Source: Sorex araneus
Taxonomy: Eukaryota; Chordata; Mammalia; Eulipotyphla; Soricidae
NCBI RefSeq assembly: GCF_027595985.1
Contig: NC_073302.1
Span: 217,899,854-217,963,853 of the forward strand
Reading direction: 5' to 3'
DNA length: 64,000 bases
Shown: positions 10,997-23,275 of the stretch, piece by piece
How the letters are laid out: every line of letters begins with the position of its first letter
Position numbering within the stretch: position 1 is the stretch's first letter
The notes under the pieces: model-generated
Told to the model about the DNA's origin: nothing
Seen by the model: the letters and a program-made list of their open reading frames with translations, nothing else
Database searches by the model: none
Made by a program: the position numbers and the translations under genes

Positions 10997-12258
10997 AAAA
11001 AAACATTTTTAACATGTTTAAAAAACATCCACCAACTTTCCGATGATGCACATCTGCTGCACCGGTCCCTCTGCTTCCCCATTTTCTTCCCTTTCATTCA
11101 TCACTCCATAACTCTCCTAGAACCATTGCTTCCCACCACCAAATTTCTAACCTCAAGGAGAGACAGTAGGAACTGCTTTGGGAGTGATGACCTAGTGTGC
11201 ATGTCCCAATCCAGTAGCACCCCACAGCCAAGACCCTGAAACCATTTGTGGCATTGATTCTTGTCAGAGCTTCAGTAAACAACAATGTTTACAGCAGGCT
11301 GCAGGCACCAGGAACCGAAGAAGACAACCTAAGCCGGCCCCTCAAGCTAATATATTATAAGCTCCCCTTCCAGCAGTCTCAGGATGCTGTGGCCTGAAAG
11401 CCGGCTTGGCCTTTTTGGGGAGTTTGCAAATCTAAAAAACTTACATAGACATATGGACCTCATTGTGGAACCTAGCTAGCAATGTGACCCTGTAATACCG
11501 GCTCTGAGTATTGTTGGGAAGATGAAGTGAAATGGTGCATCTAGGGGTGCTGAACCTAGGGCCTGAGTATGTGGTGATTTATCTTTACATATACCAGGAA
11601 CTGATCTTCGGGCTTCCTGTTACAGCTGTTCTCTTGGATTGTTCCCTGTTAATGGTAGCCCGTTAATAACTCTGAGGGCCATTGACCACTCAACTGTAGT
11701 TTCATTCCCCAGTAATATGTGTTCCGACTGAACAACCATCATCATTTATGGATAGGACCACCCAAATCTTTTGGAGATGTGTCGCAAATCTATTAATTTG
11801 CCAAAGGTGGTCATGAGACATAAAGACAGCCTATGAAAGAATTTATATTATTCTTCTGGTCATCTTAGACTCATCTGCCTTCTTATGTCTATTCCAATTT
11901 TATTATTTAAATAAAACACCCTCACCTGCCATTTCTCCCATTATTTTTTGGAGGAGACTGGGAATGGGGACATACTTGGTTGTGCTCAGGGCTTACTCCT
12001 GGCTCTGTGCTGAAGGATCACATCTGGTGGGACCCCGGGGATCATACAGGATTCCAGGGATGAATCTTGGACCAGCCTCCTGCAAGGCAAATGCCCTACA
12101 GTGATACTATTCCTCTGACCCTCCCCTACTCTTCATCAGGCCCATAAAATTTCTCCTCATATGGGCTTTAAAACCCTGTACCAAGTTTCTCTTTCTTAGA
12201 ATCTTGTATGTTTCTCTTTTGTCGTCTCTCTAACTCCCCATTCTTTCTCTTGCCATCC
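10997..12258. other. array flank with one SINE
   Basis: Collinear with 58,245-59,470 in unit C and 48,920-50,160 in unit X. A reverse SINE sits at 11,945-12,120 (equivalents 49,850-50,030 and 59,185-59,345). No reading frame is conserved among the three units. Confidence 0.6.
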
Positions 12259-12784
12259 TCTCTTGGGGTCTCAGCAGCCAGCCTGAGACCCTAGCCAAAT
12301 CTCCTGCCCTTAGAAACAGAAACAGGCTCTCTTCAAACAGGGCGCTAAGGCCCTGTGCTAGCACTCCACCCAGAAAGGCTCCCTGGTTGAGGAGATAATG
12401 GGATGAAACTTGAAAGTCACCACTTGTCTGAGCTAAGCATACCCAGCCTTGAAAGGAGTGGAACATAAATCATTAGTTAACATCTGTAAAGGGCCCAGCA
12501 AAATGTTTACTCCAGAGCTGATAACCAGGTGTCCATGATGTCCACTCCTCCCTAAAATTTTCCTTTATATATTAGCGTGTGAGCTCTAATAAAATGAGAG
12601 TTGCTTGATCTCCAACTCTTCCCCCTCTGCAAGGTTCTTTCTCGGTGGCAGTGGTGGGGTGGCCTCGGTGCGTGGAGGGGCAGGCCAGAGGCTTCTCCCC
12701 TTCCCACTCTCTCTTCTTTAGGAAGTAAGTCAGGTGGCTGGGGGATCATACTCCAGTTTGCCGGGGGCTACTGGCCAGGACCGT
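12259..12784 (+). mobile_element. probable solo LTR of an endogenous retrovirus
   Basis: About 526 bp is present here and absent from the matching point in unit C (about 59,483). Both edges carry atcctc, consistent with a short target duplication. The right end is TGACA. Internally a TATA-like tttatatatt (about 12,562) is followed 27 bp later by AATAAA (about 12,589), then a pyrimidine-rich segment, as in U3-R-U5. The expected TG at the left end is not clear, so orientation and exact edges are provisional. No viral coding sequence is present. Confidence 0.5.
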
Positions 12785-12849
12785 GACAATCCTCCAACCC
12801 CAAACCCCTCTAAATAAACATAGTTGACAGCATCTCAAAATTCAGAACT

Positions 12850-12855
12850 TTTATT
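12850..12855 (-). promoter_or_regulatory. polyadenylation signal AATAAA, copy B
   Basis: The minus strand reads GGTAATAAAAGTTCTGAATTT, about 135 bp past the expected stop. The same hexamer and context are kept in copy C (50212-50217) and copy D (59545-59550), supporting it as the family's 3' end. Confidence 0.6.
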
Positions 12856-12989
12856 ACCAATCTATGAAATTTAATGCATATGTTTAACTTATTAAAATAT
12901 ATCAGAATTAATGAAATGTGTATGGCATGTCAAGTGTTTGTCTATGACAACTATCTGGTACCTAAAGTGGCACCCACCATTCCAGCTAC

Positions 12990-13398
12990 TCACATTACAT
13001 TGCCATAGTATTGAGAGATGCTCCTCTCTTCTTCTCTCAAGAAAAATCTGCACTTTCCCCAAAGAGGTGCATTTGGCAGCGTTTTCACGCTCCTGCTGAG
13101 CCTTCCTTTTCATAGCCTCACGCTCTGGTCTTTGCTCTTTTGTGATGGACTTTGACATTACTGGCTCGGGAATATTGGGCTTTCTCCATGGAATTGGTTG
13201 GAAATGGAAGTCTTGGAGTAGAAACTGACTCTGACATTTGGGTGGAGCTTGGCCCGTGGTCACAGAGACTGGAAGAGGCTCCCGTGGGAGAAAAGTGCTA
13301 GCTGTTGTCCTACAGGGTGCAGGTCTAGAAGTTGCAGGCGGAAGAATAGGCTGACTAGTAGGGTTCAGTAAGTCTGGTCGAGATGGGTTGGTTGAAAT
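12990..13398 (-). pseudogene. C2orf78: C2orf78-like copy B, truncated exon 3
   Basis: Encodes only the C-terminal part of exon 3. The block EQRPEREAMKRKAQQERE is clear and is the best conserved segment of the family. A 2-bp loss near 13,045 relative to copy C shifts the frame just before the natural stop. At 13,398 the match to exon 3 ends abruptly and continues into intron 2 sequence (equivalent to about 52,690 of copy C). About 1.9 kb, including the splice acceptor and some four fifths of the exon, is therefore missing. Copy D has the identical breakpoint (60,074), so the deletion happened once before B and D separated. Confidence 0.8.
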
Positions 13399-14053
13399 TA
13401 GAGATTTATAAACTATTAAATGCTATACAGAGCTTAGAATTGTAGGATACTCTCAATTTCTCCACTTTCCTGGAAAAAAAAGATAGTTCATATCATGGAA
13501 TAGGAGAAGGAATTAAGCGCCACTCATCAGGAAATCAGTGCTCAAGTAGAGATTGTAGGTTTGATGACTTTGGACAGGATCTCCGAACAACAGGTGTATT
13601 CAGAACCTTGTTTTACATTAAAGTAAGGGAAAGTTAAAGTGGCACCATCAAAATAAGAGTTCAGAAATGTCTTCAGAACACAAAAAACAATAGTTAAGAA
13701 ATGTAGTTTAATATTAGTTTGGTAATACTGGGGGACTCGTGAACTAGGACATTGAAAAATGTGGCATTCCTTAGTGTGCTCCTGGTGTTTCATTATATGA
13801 AGCCTAGATGGCCATTATACTATCATACCTTCCAATCTGCGTTAGGAGCTCTTATGTTGAATCGAAAATAAGGTGCTGTAAAATGAGTGAGGGGAGTTTA
13901 AAATTAAACTGAGTTAATTTAACTGCAAGATTCATAAACATAAAAATCTCAGTGTATTTAACTTAAGTGCCACCTGCCAACGGACAGTTTTCCACTTGCA
14001 GATTTGACCTCAAGTTTTGAATGCTGACTTTCCCTTCTCTCTGTTTTACTCAC

Positions 14054-14834
14054 CTTGATAACTCAATACTGTGATGGGTTGAGTAAGCACAGAGTAGTAG
14101 ATTCCAGAGTTGGAGGCTGGTGGTCAATTACTTGAGGCCTGGAACTCCTTTAGAACCATAACCATATCTGGGGATGAGTTGCTGTAAGTTTGGAGGGCAG
14201 AGCCCCTACCTCCTGTGTAAGACATAGAGCCATAGCATTGCAGGTAGGGACCAAGTTCTCCAGAAAGGAGAGGTCCCTGAGTGCCCTGATGATAGTAATA
14301 TACCTGGCTCCCTTCCTGGTCGGGAAGCAACAGGCTATGACTCTGATTTGGAACCTGAGATGGTGTCTTCTCAATAAGAGTGGCAGAAAGTGATGGGTAC
14401 AGAGACACCATGATGTGGGTATCCAAGGTTAACTCATAGCAAGCTGCCATCAGCATGGAAGAGACAGCAGTGTCTTGGTCAATGACAGTCACAATAAAGT
14501 CTCCCATGGAAGACTTCTTTTCAGCACTTCCTGCAATATCCCACTTCAAAACACTCCAAAAGTTAGGAAGCAGCTGACGTGGATATGTGGCTCTGGTCAG
14601 ACACTCCAGACAGCTTCATTCTGCTAGAACGTTGGTCAAGATAGGAACGACCCATCAGTGGTTGGAAAGAGGTGCCAAAGTCTGAGGGCAGGGGCCAAAC
14701 AGAACTACCAGCTGGAGCAGATACTCTGGAGTAGTTGCAGACACTTCCTGTTAGGGAAGCTGCATTGTTCACCACGGGAAGGGGAAGCTGCAGAGAATGT
14801 GCAGTTCCCAATACTGATGCATTTTGAATATTTT
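14054..14834 (-). pseudogene. C2orf78: C2orf78-like copy B, exon 2 (frameshift and stop)
   Basis: Both splice sites are kept (acceptor tctcacag before 14,834; donor CAAG|GTGAGT after 14,054). The frame is broken near 14,560, where a 12-bp-class change (ctccaaaagtta on the + strand) replaces sequence seen in copy A. The 5' part stops after TSAAS. The remainder reads in another frame from LKWDIAGSAEKKSSMGDF to a stop at 14,124. Copy D shares the ctccaaaagtta change, another sign that B and D are sisters. Confidence 0.85.
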
Positions 14835-15261
14835 CTGTGAGAAATAAGAGGGTGATGAAAAAAATCTGTGAGACTGATGCTAATCTCCTATGAAGTTTGA
14901 GAGGAACAGTATTAACTTAAAAGTTTAGCCATAGAGATGCTTCTAGTACCAACATGTCAAGTGAGTTACCAAAAGTCCAACAAGTTTTGGTGGTTGAACA
15001 GCGGGAACTTTTGGCACTTTGTGTATTTGTCACCGTGCTCCCAAAGTGAAAACAGAGCTATAGAAGACTCCAGTGATGTTTGTACAAGGTTTTCTTGCTT
15101 ACAGCTACTTTCTCCTTGACCTAACAATGCCTGTAGCTTGCTCTCCTATGGACAAATATGCTATAACCTAGAAATAATTCTAAGAGAATGGCTAACATTT
15201 TATTGTACAAGAAAAACCCTGAGCCCCAGAGATGGCATTGAGACTTGCTCAAGCCTTTCAA

Positions 15262-15430
15262 TAACTTTTTTTGGGTGTGGTGTGCTGTGGAGTTTGGACC
15301 AATACCCAGCAGTGATCTTGGGCTATTCCTTGCTCTGTTATCTGGAGTGACTCCTTGAAGTGCTCAGGAGACTGCATGCAGTGACAGAGATCCAACTGTG
15401 CCTCCCCTCCCCCCCCAGTATCTCTTTGTC
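15262..15430 (-). mobile_element. SINE, equivalent of 1,962-2,152
   Basis: Old reverse copy inherited with the duplicated unit; part of its head has been lost beside a short C run at 15,408. Confidence 0.6.
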
Positions 15431-16151
15431 CCTTATGTTTTTCCAGGTTATGGAACCTAAGCATGTGGACTTGTGGACTTTCTTCCCAAGACTCTCGCTT
15501 GATCAATACAATGCCAGAAACTAGGTGGAAGATACCTTACGTTAATGTAGGCCTCTGGGGTCATTACACCTATCATCATTGTAATCTTCAGGTATTCATT
15601 TGGCTTGTGCAGTTCATATCTGTTACCTATGGTTCACATATGACTCAATATAGTTGATGCATTGAATGTTAGTCACCTTACCCTGGTTTTTGATCCTACC
15701 TCAACAACGACTACTTGAGTTTTTCCTAAGAAGTGCTTTTGGAAGGAAAACTGTTATTTAAATTCTGTTTCTCAAGTTGTTCATCTACAATGTAGTTACT
15801 AACAACTCTAATTAAGAATAATAATTTATGCATGAATATAATTTTTCTATTTCATGTGATTTACATGGGAGGAAATATAGGTTAAAAATCATTAAAAAGA
15901 TGTATCACAGAACTGTAAAAGCGGTATATAGATATTAATAAAATCTGGGTTATGTAGCAAGAAGCATAGCACAGTACGTGATTGAGAGCAGACCCAAGAG
16001 TCTGAGTCACACTGGACATGGCACCAAACCAAAACCAAAGAAAACAGGACAATAAGTATATTAATAAATTGTGCCATGTATACAAGATGAAGACAGTATT
16101 CTATTTTAGCAAAAAGTGTTGGCCAAAAAGTGAAATAGAAGGTGATTGTTG
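15431..16151. other. copy B intron 1, no gene seen
   Basis: Collinear with 2,153-3,660 of copy A minus the composite retroposon; the join without that element is near 15,830. Confidence 0.6.
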
Positions 16152-16164
16152 AGTGCACACCTTA
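16152..16164. repeat. RTE target-site duplication, left
   Basis: AGTGCACACCTTA, repeated exactly at 18,945-18,957. Copy A has a single diverged version at about 3,662. Confidence 0.9.
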
Positions 16165-18944
16165 TCACTTGTCATTTGCCATCCCCGTTGATCCTCAATT
16201 TGCTCAAGCAGGTGCAGTAATGTCTCTATCTGTCCCTGTCGCGTACTAGTGTAGCCCAATGATATCTGCTCACTCCAGGAGAGGAAGAGCCTCAAATCGT
16301 TCATTCAGGGTTTTGACGAAGAAGTCTGACCATCTAGTTGGTGGGCAGTCACGCGGTCTTTTGATGTCCCATAGAATCCAGTCAGTAATAGCTCTAGTCC
16401 AGTGGTCATTTCTGAATCACATTACGTGTCCAGCCCATCTTATTTTTGACGACTTAGCAAACGAGACAGCATCCCTGATTGTTGACCATCGACATCGTTC
16501 AGAACTCCAGATTCCTTCTCTCACTTGAGTGAAACACGATACTCCTAGCATAGCTCTTTCGATTCCTCTTTGGGATACACTAATAGCATTCTCACCCTGT
16601 TTTTGTAGGGTCCAGGTCTAGGAGGTGTATGTTAGTGCAGGAAGAATGGCGGAGTTGAAAGGATGTGCCCAGAGCTGGAGGTTCTTCGTCCTCTTAACGA
16701 CTTCTTTGAGGCTCTGGAAGGCATTCCACGCTGCTCTCTTCTTCCTGCGCAGTTCTGGCGCCAAGTCTTTCCTCATGTTGAGTTCTTGACCCAGGTACAC
16801 ATAGCTGCTGCATTTGGAGATGTTTGTTCCATTGACAGCAAATGGAACGTCAGAGACCAGTTTGTTTTTCATGAGCAATGTCTTCGTGAGATTCAGCTGC
16901 AGTCCAACATTTCCACACTCGCAGTCGAAGTTGGCCAGCATTTGTGCCACTTGGCTAATGTTTGGTGTTATGAGAACAAAGTCATCAGTGAAGTGGGGAC
17001 GTTGTAGTTGCCTATCATCTATCTTCACTCCAATTCCTTCCCATTCCAGTCATCACATGATGTTCTCGAGAGTGGCACTGAAGAGTTTCAGTAAAATGGT
17101 ATCACCCTGCCGTACCCCTCTCTTTATATCAATGATCACTTCCTTGTAGAATGGTGAGATCCTGGTGGTGAATCCATAATACAGCTCTCAGAGGATCTTG
17201 AGGTACTGAGTTTGAATGCCCTGTTTAGCTAGGGCTTCGATGACCACTTCAGTCTCAACAGAATTGAAGGCCTTCTTTAAATCAATGAACGTTAGACAGA
17301 GCGGCATCTTGAACTCTCGTGAAACTTTGATGAGTTTGGTCACCATATGGATATGGTTGATCGTGCTGAATCCTTGTCGGAACCCGGCTTATTCGCATGG
17401 TTGTCCTTCATCTAGTGTTCTGCCTATTCTATTCAGGATGACTAGAGTGAACAACTTGTACACGATGAATAACAGGCAGATTGGGCAAGATTTACCAGTG
17501 TCGTGGATGTCTCCCTCCTTGTACAACAGAATGGTCCTGCTGATTTTCCACTGAGAAGGAACCTTGCATTCACACAGGTAGCGTGTGAAGAAAGAGCCAG
17601 TGTATTGACAAGTACTAGTTGCAGATTCTTCAGGTGTTCGAGTTTGACCTTCTCTGGATGGGTGTGTACATGTCTTTACTGAAGAAATGGCATGTTGGAT
17701 TTCATAAGGGAAGACATTGGGAATGACATATTCATCCTGCGGAATTTGGTATGTGGACAGGTGGACGTGATTCTCGAAGATATCTGAGTAGAAGTCGTGA
17801 ATAATTCTCTCCATCGCCTTTCTTGGAGATGGGTTAGATCCATCGGGACATCACAGGGCAGTCATCTTGGTCTTGTAGTTGGCAAAGGACAGGAGAGCGT
17901 TGCAAATACTTTTCCCTGCTTCTGCCGCATCAGCTAACACTGCTGCTCTTCTCTCTTTGAGGTCTTCCTTTATCACTTCTCTACACACCTTTGTGAGCTC
18001 GGACATTAGCTTGTGGTTGCCTGAGGCTCCTGCCAAACAATGTTGATAAATGAGCTTGAGAGTTTCTGAAGACAGGTTGATTGTGGCTTTCCCAGTCTTG
18101 GCATTTTTTGTACAATTATGGAGGTTCTGAACCAGTCGATCATATTCCTCGTCGATGTTGTCAATGACGGCATCTTCCCACATTGCCACAATAGTGTCAA
18201 AGAGCTCCCAGTTAGTGGTCATTCTGGGAGTTCTCTTCTTAAATTTAAACTTTGCAGTCCTTTCTCCCTGCTCTGTGAAGTAGAATTTTGCATGAAGGAC
18301 ATGGTGGTCTGATCCCATTTGGGATTTTGAGACAACAGCAACATCAGTCATACAAAACTTTAGATTGAATATGATGTGATCAATTTCACTGTGGAACTAT
18401 CTACCGGGAGACTCCCATGTCCAACATTTAGATTTGGTCTTCTGGAATGGATGGTCTTGGTTGACATGATGAACTCAGACAGTCTTTCACCCTGTTCATT
18501 CCATTCTAGTTTCCGGACCCAAAGTGGATTTCTTTGGGCGACCTTCTCGGTTCTATCTTGGCATTAAAATCACCAACAATGATCTTGTAGAAGATGTGGT
18601 CTTTTTTACAGAACTTCTCCAGCTCCATGTAGAACTTCTCAATTTCTTCTTCATCGTAGTTGGATGTTGGTGCGTAGATGACGAAGATAGAAATAGCCGG
18701 CAGTGAGCCACATCCATTCAAGCATAATCATCCGAGTCGGATTGTTAGGTATTCGAATGAATCAATGCTCATGGCTAAGTTCATGTTGACAAGGACAATG
18801 ACACCACCAATGCCTCTCTTGTTGTGTTTTCCGAGGAACAATTCATTCTCCAGTGTCAGAGGTGGCATGATGTGATTGATGCCTTCTCGTTTCGGTCAGA
18901 TCAAGGATGTCGTACTTGATCTTCTGCACTCGCACCATCAGGTA
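16165..18944 (-). mobile_element. RTE-clade non-LTR retrotransposon, 5'-truncated, copy 1
   Basis: 2.78 kb in reverse orientation with a 13-bp target-site duplication. Reading down the minus strand: end of an apurinic-type endonuclease (IKYDILDLTETR, then YAPTSNYDEEEIEKFYMELE and VGDFNAKI); a linker with DNIDEEYDRLVQNLHNC and KEDLKERRAAVLADAAEAGK; reverse transcriptase (CPICLLFIVYKLFTLVILNR, FTDDFVLITPN in place of the usual FADD); and a C-terminal tail ending LEQIEDQRG. The frame is broken into at least five pieces, so it is inactive. The 5' end starts inside the endonuclease. The protein resembles RTE elements of strongylid nematodes, not vertebrate BovB. Confidence 0.9.
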
Positions 18945-18957
18945 AGTGCACACCTTA
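18945..18957. repeat. RTE target-site duplication, right
   Basis: AGTGCACACCTTA, identical to 16,152-16,164; the flank then continues into the sequence of copy A at 3,668. Confidence 0.9.
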
Positions 18958-19308
18958 CCAGTCCATAAAACAGAAGATTTACCAGTAACTTACATAAAAA
19001 GCAGAAAAATATAATAAATGTGATTGCATTTGGTAGCCAAAAATATGTTTTCAATGAGTAAAAAACAAAATGAAATTTAATAAATACAAGAAAATACATT
19101 GTGATTCTCATTCACATCTATGAATATTAACCAGCAAACAACAGGTATTAAACACAGCATACAATTCCAGTAAATCACACAAGAAACAGTAAAGACCATT
19201 TAAAAAATGGTCATAAAAAATATCAACTTTATCATCAAGACCTAGATAACAGTTATCTTTATCAATGAGGAAAATGTTCTTCCCAAAGCTTAAGAAATGA
19301 GCTCCAAG

Positions 19309-19490
19309 GGGCTGGCGCGATAGCACAGCTGGTGGGGCATTTGCCTTGCATGCGGCCATCTCGGATTCGATTCCCAGCATCCCATATGGTCCGCTGAGCA
19401 CTGCCAGGAGTAATTCCTGAGTGCAGAGCCAGATGTGACTGACCCCTGTGCATCGCAAGGTGTAACCCAAAAAGCAAAAAAAAAAAAGAA
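19309..19490 (+). mobile_element. young SINE, copy B only
   Basis: Near-complete sense copy: head from ggctggcgcgatagcacagc, B-box-like ggattcgattccc, A-rich tail. Copy A (about 4,010) reads across without it. Confidence 0.85.
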
Positions 19491-20862
19491 CGCTAAAATC
19501 CAATTTCAATATTTTTATTTTTTTAATTTTTTTCTGTTTTTGTTTTTTTCAATTTCAATATTTTTAACGTAGGAAAACCTAGACTCCATAAAGCCGAAAT
19601 GAATGTGTAATTAGACACTTAAGACTTGACTTCTCTATTTCCTTTTAGGATCTAAAAACAGATGTTGGCTTTCAACAAAATGCTCTCATGTTAGAAACTT
19701 TTTATGAAGATGACCAGCAGCCTTTACCTGGAACCTACTTGCTGCACAAAAGAATCAAGTCTCCTGATTCAAGTTAGAAGATATCATTTATTTAACAGGT
19801 AAAGCGTGCATGTACTTAAAAACTAGAATGTAATAAAAACATTGAAGACTCTGGTTTTTCCCATCCCTCTCAATAACTACTATTATTTATATGAAGCATC
19901 ATTTCTGAAGCGTGTTTATATTCAAAACTGCCAAGTGCCAAATACTGTATTCTAAGAGACAATAAGGGAAAAAGCCACCAACAATGGCTTTTGGTAAACT
20001 ACTTTTCCTACCGGTATCCTACTCGAGGCATAGTATACTTTCTAGTCCTCCCATTTATTGAGGTAAACTGCTTTGACTTGCTCTCAGCATATTTAACATA
20101 TATTCTTTCTGTTTTGATTTTAAATCTTTGGTTCTCTCCAACATTCTATCCCCAAAGGTTGCCCCATCCTTGATAATTGCCTATTTTATTTTCCCTCATA
20201 TTGTCTTCTACTTCTTGGTTTCTTGTTGGTCAATGCTTGATGAAAATGATGCTAAACTTCCTTACCTTTGAGACTTGCCTCCCTAATGCTCATTACTCCA
20301 CAACTTCCCCACAGCCCTTTTTTTCTTATCACCTAGTTTAGATAGAAAACTCAAAGACACATGATAATGCTTTTGGAATAGCACCACATTTAAAATACTA
20401 AACTATAAATACAAGTGGAGAGACCGTTTCAGAGAAAACATCCTGGTATATATTAACAGTTTTCTAATGCACCTACATTTTCTATTTCTGTCAAAATACT
20501 GTCTCTGATTTACTTTCTGTTTCTGTCAAAATACTGTCTCTGATTTATTTTTATCATAGATATCATGTAAAAATCACTATTAAAAGGAAAAGGAAAATCA
20601 GATGATGAATACACATATATATAGGTATTTGAGCTTATAATTGTGTCTAAAATATAATGTAGTGAATGGGGAAAAACACTTTGTATGTGAGAGAAAGAAA
20701 GTCAGTGTCTAAAATCACACAGCAAATGTCAAAGTCAAGCTAAAATTAGCTTATAAAATCCTAGCTGAATACTTTCTTCCATTACTACATGCTATTTTAC
20801 TTGACTATTCAGTTTAGAGATGAAAAATCTAATGAAAATCTCTGAAAAGTATTATTTCTTAT

Positions 20863-20869
20863 TTGACAT
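20863..20869 (-). pseudogene. C2orf78: C2orf78-like copy B, exon 1 with dead splice donor
   Basis: The minus strand reads ATG TCA A|ATAAG where copies A and C read ATG TCA G|GTAAG. Both the last exon base and the first intron base are changed from G to A, so the donor GT is lost. Confidence 0.7.
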
Positions 20870-22270
20870 GGTCAGAGCAAAGGAAAAATTGATGAAAGGT
20901 AGAGGAGATGATACAAGAGTATATCTGAACACTGAATCAGAGGACCATAAGCGTCCAGTACAGATGACTGGTCAATGGTCGTTAGTCACTGGTCATGGTC
21001 ACTTGTGATGATACAAAGAACTGCACAAGAACCTCAGGATTCTACCATGTGGTTGTAGGTTTGGTGGGAGAATGATGTCATAAAGCAGGCAGTTGAAAGG
21101 TAGAGACTAGCCAATAAGGAGGTCAGATTCCCAAGAGAAAGACTGGATTGGACAGAGAAGTAGAATTAAGCTGGTTAGGAAGATGGAATCCTACATGACA
21201 GTTATAAGAGTTTTACCTTCCTCAGACTCTTATGTTAGGGAATTACTCCTATTATACTAAAGAGCTTACATTTTTCAATAATAAATCAAGAAAGTTACTA
21301 AATAATTATATAGATTGCACTGTTAACCAACAATACTAATTCACTACCAATATATTTTAAATAATATTTAAAAACTAAATTGTATGTCCATACTTTATAA
21401 TATACATTATTACTTACTTAAGGTTAGGAAGTGATGGGTTATTATGAGAAATCATCCCCTAACAGAAACCCCAGGTTAGGATTATTCTCCTAGGCAAACA
21501 TGCACCTAGGAAAGAACAGTAGGCAAGCATAGAATAGATGATAAAGTATTTGCCAGCTACAAACTTGTGTAAGGCAAATATAGTCTAATACTCTTCAGGG
21601 TCCTTTAGTTTAGGGTACAATAGGGCCAAAAATAGAATAGGAAACTGTTTCAACCTGATCTATTTATTTGTTTATTTCAGTTTATAGGCCAGACCTGGCC
21701 ATGCTCAGGGCTTGCTCCTGACTCTGCACTCAGGAATCACTCCTGCAGGAGCTCAGTTGACTGGGCTCTAAACTATCTCTCTTGCCCAAACAGCTTTATA
21801 TTTTAAGGATGCCTACTGGTTTTCTGTGAGCCACACTAGCCTCTGATCTCCAAGTGCCTAGGACTTGTTGATGGACTTACTAACTGTTCTTGATGTCTCT
21901 GCCAACTTCAGCAATGGCTCACCTGTTGGGCTCTGTGGGGGGTGGGGGAGCAATATTGCATTTTAATGACCTGCCTGTGAGACCACAGATGGCTGCCCAG
22001 GTGATCCTTATGCCTGGACAATCCAGGTGTTTTTGTCTACTTATGTGTTTGTCTCATTCTCTGTGACTGACCCCGGTTGGATGGAGGCTGAAAGTGACAT
22101 TTGGATTTGGCAGACGAGAAGAGAAACAATTTAGACAGATTACAAGCAATTGTTGTGATAAACAAGTTACACTATTAGGAAATCCCAAGAGGTATGGGAT
22201 AATTGGGGATTCATAAAGGGAGTCAGAATGAACCAACGGAACTCTGAAGGCAGTTGTAATTTCAAATAGT
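20870..22270. other. upstream flank of copy B
   Basis: Collinear with 5,512-6,960 of copy A. It keeps the old SINE (21,690-21,790, reverse). The CCAAT cluster and TATA-like box are lost near 20,960-21,015. No gene seen. Confidence 0.6.
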
Positions 22271-22289
22271 GTCATCATGGATCAATGTG

Positions 22290-22610
22290 ATAGTCCAGTT
22301 AGTAAGACATTTGCCTTGCACATGGTGAATCTGGGTTCAATCGCTGGCATCCCAATTCATAGGTTTCCTTGAACACTTGAAGAGTGTCCTCATACATGGC
22401 AAACTCTCTACTCGCTGTTCTCTCTCTCCAACCGCAGAAATGTCTCTGTGTGTTTGTGTGTGTGTCTTTGTGTGTGTGTGTGTGTGTGTGTTTGGGCAGT
22501 CTCAGTGATACTCAAATACTCCTGCCTCTGTGCTCAGGAGTGAGTCCTGGTGATTCTCATGGGACCATATATGTTGCTGGAGATAGAACCAGGTTCACTC
22601 ACATTGAATA
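22290..22610. mobile_element. SINE fragment pair around a TG repeat
   Basis: Sense fragment at 22,290-22,440, TG run at 22,441-22,492, reverse fragment at 22,495-22,610. Same layout as 6,975-7,310 of copy A. Confidence 0.65.
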
Positions 22611-22794
22611 TTAACATATTTACCCCTATATTATTACTCAGTCACAGGAACAGAAATATTTTTTAGAAGTGAGGAAAACAAAAGCCAGTAGGAGCCAGTT
22701 CAAACACAAAATCAGGAAGTTTGCTGGTGAAGGATCAACCAAGGCTATGTGTTGTTTTTCTGAATAGAAAATATTTGGCAATTTCTAATTAGCA

Positions 22795-22908
22795 AAAGGA
22801 AGAGAGAGAGAAAAAAAGAAAGTAAGAAAGAAAGAGAGAAAGAAAGAAAGAAAGAGAGAAAGAAAGAAAGAAAGAAAGAAAGAGAGAAAGAGAGAAAGAG
22901 AGAAAGAG

Positions 22909-22995
<87 letters not shown>

Positions 22996-23275
22996 AATTT
23001 AGTAGAGAGAAGGAGGGAGGGAGGAAGGGAGGAAGGAAGGGAGGAAGGAAAGAAGGAAGGAAGGAAGGAAGGAAGGAAGGAAGGAAGGAAGGAAGGAAGG
23101 AAAAAGGAAGGAACAAAAAAGGAGGGAGGGAAGGAGGGAGGGAGAGAGGGAGGGAGGCAGGAAGGGAGGGAGGCAGGAATGGAGGGAGGCAGGGAGGGAG
23201 GCAGGAAGGGAGGGAGGCAGGGAGGGAGGGAGGGAGGGAGGGAGGGAGGCAGGGAGGCAGGGAGGGAGGGAGGAT
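22795..23275. repeat. long purine-only microsatellite (GAAA, GGAA, GGGA)
   Basis: About 480 bp of almost uninterrupted A/G on the + strand: GAAA/GAGA units first, then GGAA, then GGGA/GGCA. It sits exactly where array similarity stops, so it marks the left edge of the 21-kb mosaic. The long reading frames through it are translated repeats. Confidence 0.95.
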
